Part shown: one piece after another, positions 58,185-64,000 of the stretch
Layout: each line of letters begins with the position of its first letter
How positions within the stretch are numbered: position 1 is the first letter of the stretch
Source: Castanea sativa
Lineage: Eukaryota > Streptophyta > Magnoliopsida > Fagales > Fagaceae
Assembly: GCF_040712315.1 (NCBI RefSeq)
Contig: NC_134017.1
Span: 57,100,636-57,164,635, forward strand
Direction of reading: 5' to 3'
Length of the DNA: 64,000 nt
Notes under the pieces: generated by a model
Databases searched by the model: none
Seen by the model: only the letters and a program-made list of their open reading frames with translations
What the model was told of the DNA's origin: nothing
Made by a program: the position numbers and the translations under genes

Positions 58185-59078
58185 GAGCATCCACAGCCGC
58201 AAATTTCAATTCTACTTTATTTTATCATTCCAAAAAGTCACTTTATCATTATATCATACCATTTTACAATAACTCCAGCATCTCAATTTTTATTTTCCTA
58301 TTCTACTCATTAAAATAATATATCTATACAATAAAATATATATATTTTTTTAATTTTTTCCAATTTTCTCCTCCACCTTCCCTCAACCTCTATCACCGTG
58401 CCTCCACTGCCCAGTCACCACCACCGTGCCTCCACCACGCCATCACTGCCCACTGCCCCCAAAATCCCACTGGAACAAAAACCCATATTATAAAAAAAAA
58501 CCAGCGTCACAACAGAAACCTAGAAACATTGACCTCGCCGTGACCCACGTCGATCTCCGTGACCAACGTCATGACCCACTTCAGCCATACCCATAACCCA
58601 CTTGAGCCCACTCCAATCTCCAATCTCCGTGACCCACAACCCACTTCAGCCATACCCACCTCTTCCTTTAAGCACTGGTCACAAAAAAAAAAAAAAAAAA
58701 AAAAACCACAGAACCCGCCGGATCGCAACCCACCAGAAAAAATGAACCACTGTGAAGTGTGATGTTGATGTTGGGAGGAGGATGGTGTTTGGGTCTAAAG
58801 AGAGGAGAGAGCAAATGACAAAGAGAGAAGGAAGAGAGAGAAGAGAACAGAAATAATAAGGGAGAGGAGAGAGAAATTTCGGAAAAGTAGAATTAAATAT
58901 TATTTTTCTTTTTACAATACTGCTACAGTGCAATTCTACCTTTAGAATTGCACTGTAGCAATATTGCAAAATTTTTTGCAATACTTACTTTTTACAAGCC
59001 TAGCTGTGGGGGTTTTTGGGGCCTTAATTGCTAAATCCATCCTGCATTTGGCATATCCATGCCCGACTGTGGATGCTC
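58185..59078. mobile_element. MITE-type element with TAA target duplication, 894 bp
   Basis: It starts GAGCATCCACAGCCG, and its right end on the reverse strand is GAGCATCCACAGTCG. TAA flanks both sides (58182-58184 and 59079-59081). The same terminal sequence is shared with the 396-bp element at 23510-23905. The interior has GTGACCCAC-type repeats (58530-58640) and an A-run (58681-58703) but no transposase, so it is non-autonomous. Confidence 0.82.
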
Positions 59079-59248
59079 TAACAAGGTATACCCTGAAATA
59101 GCACTTTGCACACTATTCTCTGCATTCCTTGAGATTGTACAAGAATTAAGAAATATACTATCACATTCTCTCTTTAGTTCATTTAAAAACAACTTATTTA
59201 GTACCTTGTGGAAATTTTTTTGCTAAAAATGTGTTAAGGCATATTTAT

Positions 59249-60120
59249 CAGTGTGGGTGATACCGTACCGTACCGGCCGGTACGGCCGGTATATATCGTA
59301 CCGGCCAGTGAACCGGTACAGTACACCCCCTGTTTCGTACCGGAAAAAATACCGGTCGTACCGGCCGCATACCGGCCGTACCGGCAAAATCCGACTGTTT
59401 CGGCCGGTAAATGGATACCGGGCCGAAACACGAAATACAAATCTGAGTAAGCCAAAAAAACCCAGCAGAAAGAAGGAGAAAAATGAAAAAAAAAAAATGC
59501 AAAAGGTAACCAGTGAACATATATAAATTCCAAATTTACAACATATATAAACTCAAAAAAAAAAACAAACACTCCTCGGCAGCGACACTGGTACCATCCC
59601 AATTGCGCCGCTTGCCATGGCCAGTTAACCACGCTGCCAGTGTTGTTGCTAGGAGTCTGTAACGCCACTCCTCGGCGGCAAAATTGGTACGCCTCTTTCT
59701 CTCTTGCCTCTCTGCCATGGCCAATACACCTCTTTCTCTCTTGCTCTACACTAGTTAAGACTTAAGAACTGCTCAACACTGCTGTGAAGCAGTTCACTTT
59801 GACCGAACTAGTAAACTTCTTTGAGAGTTGAGAGAGCTGGAGATGGCGGCAGCTCTTTTCACAGAGAATGCAAAATGGGAACTAGTAAACTTCTAGACTA
59901 AGGGTTGAAGTGTTGTACAGCTGAAGTGTTGTACAGCTGTTTGGTTTATCCATAAGATAAAAATAAAAAAAAGTGTTGTACAGCTGTAAATGTAAACTTC
60001 TAGACTAAGTTTTATCTTTCTTTATTTTTTTATTATTATAATAAGGTATAATATAATAAGGTATATTAGTTTTACAACTTTTGTTCCGGTGATTGAATAT
60101 TCTTTACACAGTACACCACA

Positions 60121-60154
<34 letters not shown>

Positions 60155-60391
60155 TATAATATATAATAATGTGATTTATATTAGAATATCTATAAAATAT
60201 TAAACATACCAATAAAATAATATTTATAACTAAATGTTTGTAAAAAAAAATCATTATAACTTTGTATATTGTATAAAATAGTAAAAAATAGCGGTAAATC
60301 CGAAACGGTACACCGGTATTGACCGGTACCCGAAATATATCGTACCACTAGCTAACCCGGTACAGCCTCCGGTACGGTATTGACTTCCTTG
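59249..60391. mobile_element. hAT-type non-autonomous element with 8-bp target duplication
   Basis: ATATTTAT occurs exactly at both borders (59241-59248 and 60392-60399). The left end is CAGTG, the right end on the reverse strand CAAGG. Subterminal regions at both ends are packed with ACCGGTAC/CCGTACCGG units (59262-59420; 60300-60380), a pattern like transposase-binding repeats. No transposase coding was found; the open frames inside are by-products of the repeats. Confidence 0.85.
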
Positions 60392-60399
60392 ATATTTAT

Positions 60400-61230
60400 A
60401 CTTTGATAGACTGTGAAAAAAAATAGGATTTTAAAAATTATATATAAAAATATAAAAACTTAACAAATAAACTCAAGCCAAACAAACACTTTGTATATAT
60501 CTAGAATGAGACCGTAGAAACTTTACCAAACATGACCTAGGCTCAAAGTTGCAAGTCTTGTTACTCTTACGGCTTACCTTGTGGTGTTCTCACCTCTTGC
60601 AGTCACGTATCATGACATTATTTAAAATGGTAAATCAAAGTCAACATCATCAACAATCAACAAAATGCTAAATTGTAAAAGTATAAAGACAATTTATAAA
60701 TTCAGCTAAAAATATAAAGAAAATTTATAAATACTGGTTATATGAAATTAAATAAAAATTACTATTCTAATCATGAAAAGCATGGACACAAAAGTTTGCA
60801 TGTCATGCCCGTGTTGGAAATACGTACTGAATATAGGGTACGCATGGGACACGGTTGCACGTGTGTCCCAACCGTTTTTTATTTTATTTTTTATTTTTAA
60901 CTATCAAACACGGCTGGGAAACGGGATATGTTGAAAAAAAAAAGGGAAAAAAAAACCTACAACCTTGCATCTCCCTTCTCCATTTTCATATTCTCCTACG
61001 CTATATTTCTTTATCTTTCTTAACTTTCACTCTCATTTTTTGTTTTCAAAAACTTATCTCTTTTTTTTTTTTTTTTTTTTTTACACTTCTCCTCCCTCAC
61101 TCTTGCGTCTTTTCTTTGTCAATTCACATATTAGAATGACACTCACATAACGGGCTTTAATATACTTGGCACATGGGCTTAAATATAATTAGGACATGAG
61201 CTTAAATTATTAAAGGAGGTAATATTTTAG

Positions 61231-61297
<67 letters not shown>

Positions 61298-61920
61298 TAA
61301 GACTCTTAGACTTTAATTAAATAAAATATTCGTTAATTGATATATGGATAATATTATATGAAAAATAAATGTTCAACCTTATATAAAAATATAAAAATAT
61401 AAATTTAATTATTAACTGATAGAGGTATCATCGTCATATCTATATCTTACTTTTTCAAAAATTGTCATGACGCCATATTATGTCAGTACCCGTACCTGTA
61501 CCCATATTTGTGCAAGTGGTTCCTAGTTGTAATCACACCTTCTTAGTAGTAGTCATAAGATTAATAACTATATGTATATATGAAAAAAAATTCTAAATGA
61601 ATGTAAACTTTTTTAATAGGTATAGCATGACTCATTAATTTCTTGACACCAAAGTTCTCATTTTACAACTTAGAAAAGAGGTCACACATTATTAGACCGG
61701 CAAACACAAACAAATCTAAATTCTTTCACTCGGATAATTGATTTTTTTTTTTTTATGCGAGAATAATTTGATAGTTGATACTTGACACCAATTTCGCCTT
61801 TCTTTAAATAATTTTTTAAGTTTAAGAAAATCCTATTAATTATTAAGAAATAATTTCTAGAAAAAAATTAAAAATATATATATTCTTAATGAAACTCAAC
61901 ATTTAACAACCAGTTGTGAT
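60400..61920. other. AT-rich intergenic sequence with microsatellites
   Basis: No gene was recognised. A T-run lies at 61061-61082 and a compound (CT)n(CA)n tract at about 61236-61287. GC-richer phrases occur at 60815-60875 and 61475-61520. Confidence 0.45.
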
Positions 61921-61925
61921 GAAAT

Positions 61926-62330
61926 GTTTTTTTTTTTTAATGGAAAATACGGTAACTTTATTAAGAAGAAGATAAATACAAAGCATCCTAAATTATAGAC
62001 GACTCAATAATAGATGATTTTTCCTCAATCCAAATTACAAAATTATTAATTCCTTTGTCAAGCTATGCCGAAATATGTGTTGGTTTATTTCCTTGTCTCC
62101 TCACATGCAGTGGTTGGGTTGTTCTGAAATCTTGTTGCTTGTGGTGAATGCATGTGATGATGTTAACAATAACAATTGGGGGGTGATAGAGCTAGTGAGA
62201 GCATCAGAGACAATGCATGAATCTATCTAAAAAATGACATCCCTAACTCCGATATCCCAAGATAAAGGACTGCTTCATCCATAGCTTTGGCTTCAACCTC
62301 CAAAAGGCCCAGTGGTAGCAATATGTGTTA
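61926..62330 (-). pseudogene. Truncated LINE tail (RNase H end)
   Basis: Read on the minus strand, HVRRQGNKPTHISA, a stop and then NNFVIWIEEKSS match the C-terminal RNase H end of plant LINE ORF2; KAMDEAV lies upstream. A T-run at 61927-61939 on the plus strand is the poly(A) tail on the minus strand. Only the 3' end remains, as expected for a 5'-truncated insertion. It has in-frame stops. Confidence 0.7.
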
Positions 62331-62407
62331 CCTCAAAGCTGGTCCTAACGCAACACCTTCATGGTCAAAATAGGTAAAATGAAAAAATAAAATACCCAAT
62401 TTTGTGC

Positions 62408-62409
<2 letters not shown>

Positions 62410-62463
<54 letters not shown>
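62410..62463 (+). repeat. (AG)n microsatellite
   Basis: About 27 AG units. Confidence 0.97.
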
Positions 62464-62466
<3 letters not shown>

Positions 62467-62469
62467 CCT

Positions 62470-63180
62470 TTGCGAAAGGATAAAATTAAATTAGGAAATG
62501 AAATAAATTACAAATCTAAGGGATGAAAGGTGTTGAGACTTGAGAGAGTGAAATGGTTGTCGGAAATACAAACAGAATTGAATCCAACGACAACCAATGA
62601 TGGATAACATTTAGAATTTGATATTATGGGTGTAATAACACATTCTCCCCAATTAGTGCAAATTACCCATCTAGAGATTTTGGAATTCCTCATCCATCAC
62701 AATTGGCTGATGGTACGCCTAAGACAAAGCCGTTTTCTGCTGAAAATTCTAGGGTGAACACAGATAACAATCATTGGTTGATGTCTTTTATTAGAAGAGA
62801 GTAGATGAAGAGTGACACTAAGATGGTATTTTTTTTTTAAATATGGAATATATTTTTTAATAATTAATTGGATTTTTATAATTTTAAAATAATCGAAATA
62901 AAAATTTAGAGGCACAACTTCATCTCTTTCTCACACTCAAGTTAGAGGACTACACCATTCACTGAAGTCCTATAAGTTTTACCATATAAGCATAGTTTAT
63001 AGCTAAAATTTGGGTTTTGGCATAAAAGTTCTCGATGTTCTCGTTTATGCATATAGCATCTTACAAAAACACCAGCACATATGGAATGAATTTTAAAAGT
63101 GATCTAATTTCTTTCATATGTTTATACTTCAAGTTTATGTTTAAGTACAAATATATGTTGAAAATGTTTGTTAAATTCAT
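62470..63180. other. Unassigned AT-rich sequence
   Basis: No gene was recognised. Short open frames on either strand have no family resemblance. Confidence 0.4.
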
Positions 63181-63215
63181 TAGGGGAAATAACATCCCCC
63201 TCCCCTCTCTATATT

Positions 63216-64000
63216 TAGGGTATTTCACGATTCCCTCCCTTATCTTTGAAACCAACCTATTTTCCATTCTATGTTTTCCAAATGGGCAAATACTCAACTT
63301 CCGAGTAAATTAAACCTAGAAAATTTTAACCCTACCAATGAATTAAACATAACATATAAAAATTACTACTTCATCTTGTTTCTCCAAAAAATAAAATATA
63401 AAAATTCCTTCCAAAGTAATGGAGTTTGTTGGGAATCAATTGCAATATGTGTCGCTGACAGTAGAATGAAATCCTAAAGTTGTTAAGTTGGCACTAATTG
63501 TTGGGTTTTGATCTCAATAAGAGCTCAATTTCTCATATTATAATTAGTCAAAATATCTTATTGTTTAGACTTGATTAACGTTGTTATGACATACTTGCCA
63601 TAACATTTTTTTTTTTCTTCTTCTGTTTTATTCCGTTTCATCAGTTTTATATTTTATAACGGAAATTATAAACTAGATTGTAGACACTCGATTCCCGGTC
63701 TCTCACATAGACCAACAATTTAAATGGGAAGAGAATTTCCCTTGTAGTTACCAACATTATATTCATGAATTTAGGTTAAATTTACAAGTTGGGTTAAGTT
63801 CATTGGGTTTAATTTACATGGGCTAGGTTATTTGGGGTAGTTTTGACATTTTATTTTTTAGTTGTGAGATTCCAGGATTCAAAAGATTTTGTTTGACTTA
63901 ATTGGGGGAGTAACAGAACTGGGTATTTGCTCATTTTGGACACTTAGAACAAGAAATTTGTTAGTTTTAAAGATAAGGAGGGAACTTTGAATTACCCCTA
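63216..64000. mobile_element. Inverted-repeat element reaching the window edge
   Basis: TAGGGTATTTCACGATTCCC…CTCCCTTATCTTTGAAACCAA (63216) is mirrored on the reverse strand from 64000 (TAGGGGTAATTCAAAGTTCC…CTCCTTATCTTTAAAACTAA). The interior is non-coding. Target duplications cannot be checked because the right flank is outside the window. Confidence 0.6.

Noticed and set aside
59234..59668. 144-codon reverse-strand open frame and companions
   Set aside because: They overlap the ACCGGTAC subterminal repeats of the hAT element and show repeat-driven composition.

Overview
The window reads as nuclear DNA of a dicot plant, probably a woody species. It is strongly AT-rich, its genes have short GT..AG introns, and most of the space between them is transposon debris: LTR, LINE, SINE, Helitron-like, hAT-like, long-inverted-repeat and foldback elements. 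The LTR and small-element families resemble those I associate with trees such as Fagales, but that is an impression, not a tested result. No bacterial, organellar or CRISPR features were seen.

Three genes look intact or nearly so. (1) At 2623-4750 (+) is a two-RRM hnRNP-type RNA-binding protein, whose intron 3' end and the first bases of exon 2 have been duplicated. (2) At 10920-11946 (-) is a two-exon short-chain dehydrogenase/reductase of the secoisolariciresinol-dehydrogenase-like group. (3) At 44545-51818 (-) is a five-exon DUF630/DUF632 protein starting MGC, whose introns carry small repeats. They share no evident pathway and are ordinary dispersed plant genes.

By region: 1-9.8 kb holds the RRM gene, a SINE with target duplications, a decayed LST8 (WD40, TOR complex) relic and a foldback element. 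10-19 kb holds the SDR gene, Helitron-like termini, MITEs and a 657-bp tandem duplication. 19-23 kb is a broken LINE on the minus strand, interrupted in its RNase H region by an 800-bp insertion with a 15-bp target duplication. 23.1-26.9 kb is bounded by long inverted repeats and contains a U-box E3 ligase fragment, so it resembles a Pack-MULE. 27-30.8 kb is small repeats and Helitron-like ends.

30,853-42,169 is a complete 11.3-kb Ty3/gypsy element, Tat-like in layout. It has 694-bp LTRs at both ends, a GTTTC target duplication, disrupted gag-pro and pol, a 151-bp tandem array after the integrase, and a three-exon gene on the opposite strand between that array and the 3' LTR. 42-44 kb has a minus-strand SINE and a hAT-like element. 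53-64 kb is repeat-rich, with TAA-flanked MITEs, a clear hAT element with an 8-bp target duplication, a LINE tail, and an inverted-repeat element reaching the window edge.

The most unusual items are the spliced antisense gene in the retrotransposon, the gene-capturing long-inverted-repeat element, the duplicated splice acceptor in the RRM gene and a 40-bp perfect palindrome near 1.4 kb. All alignments were made by eye.
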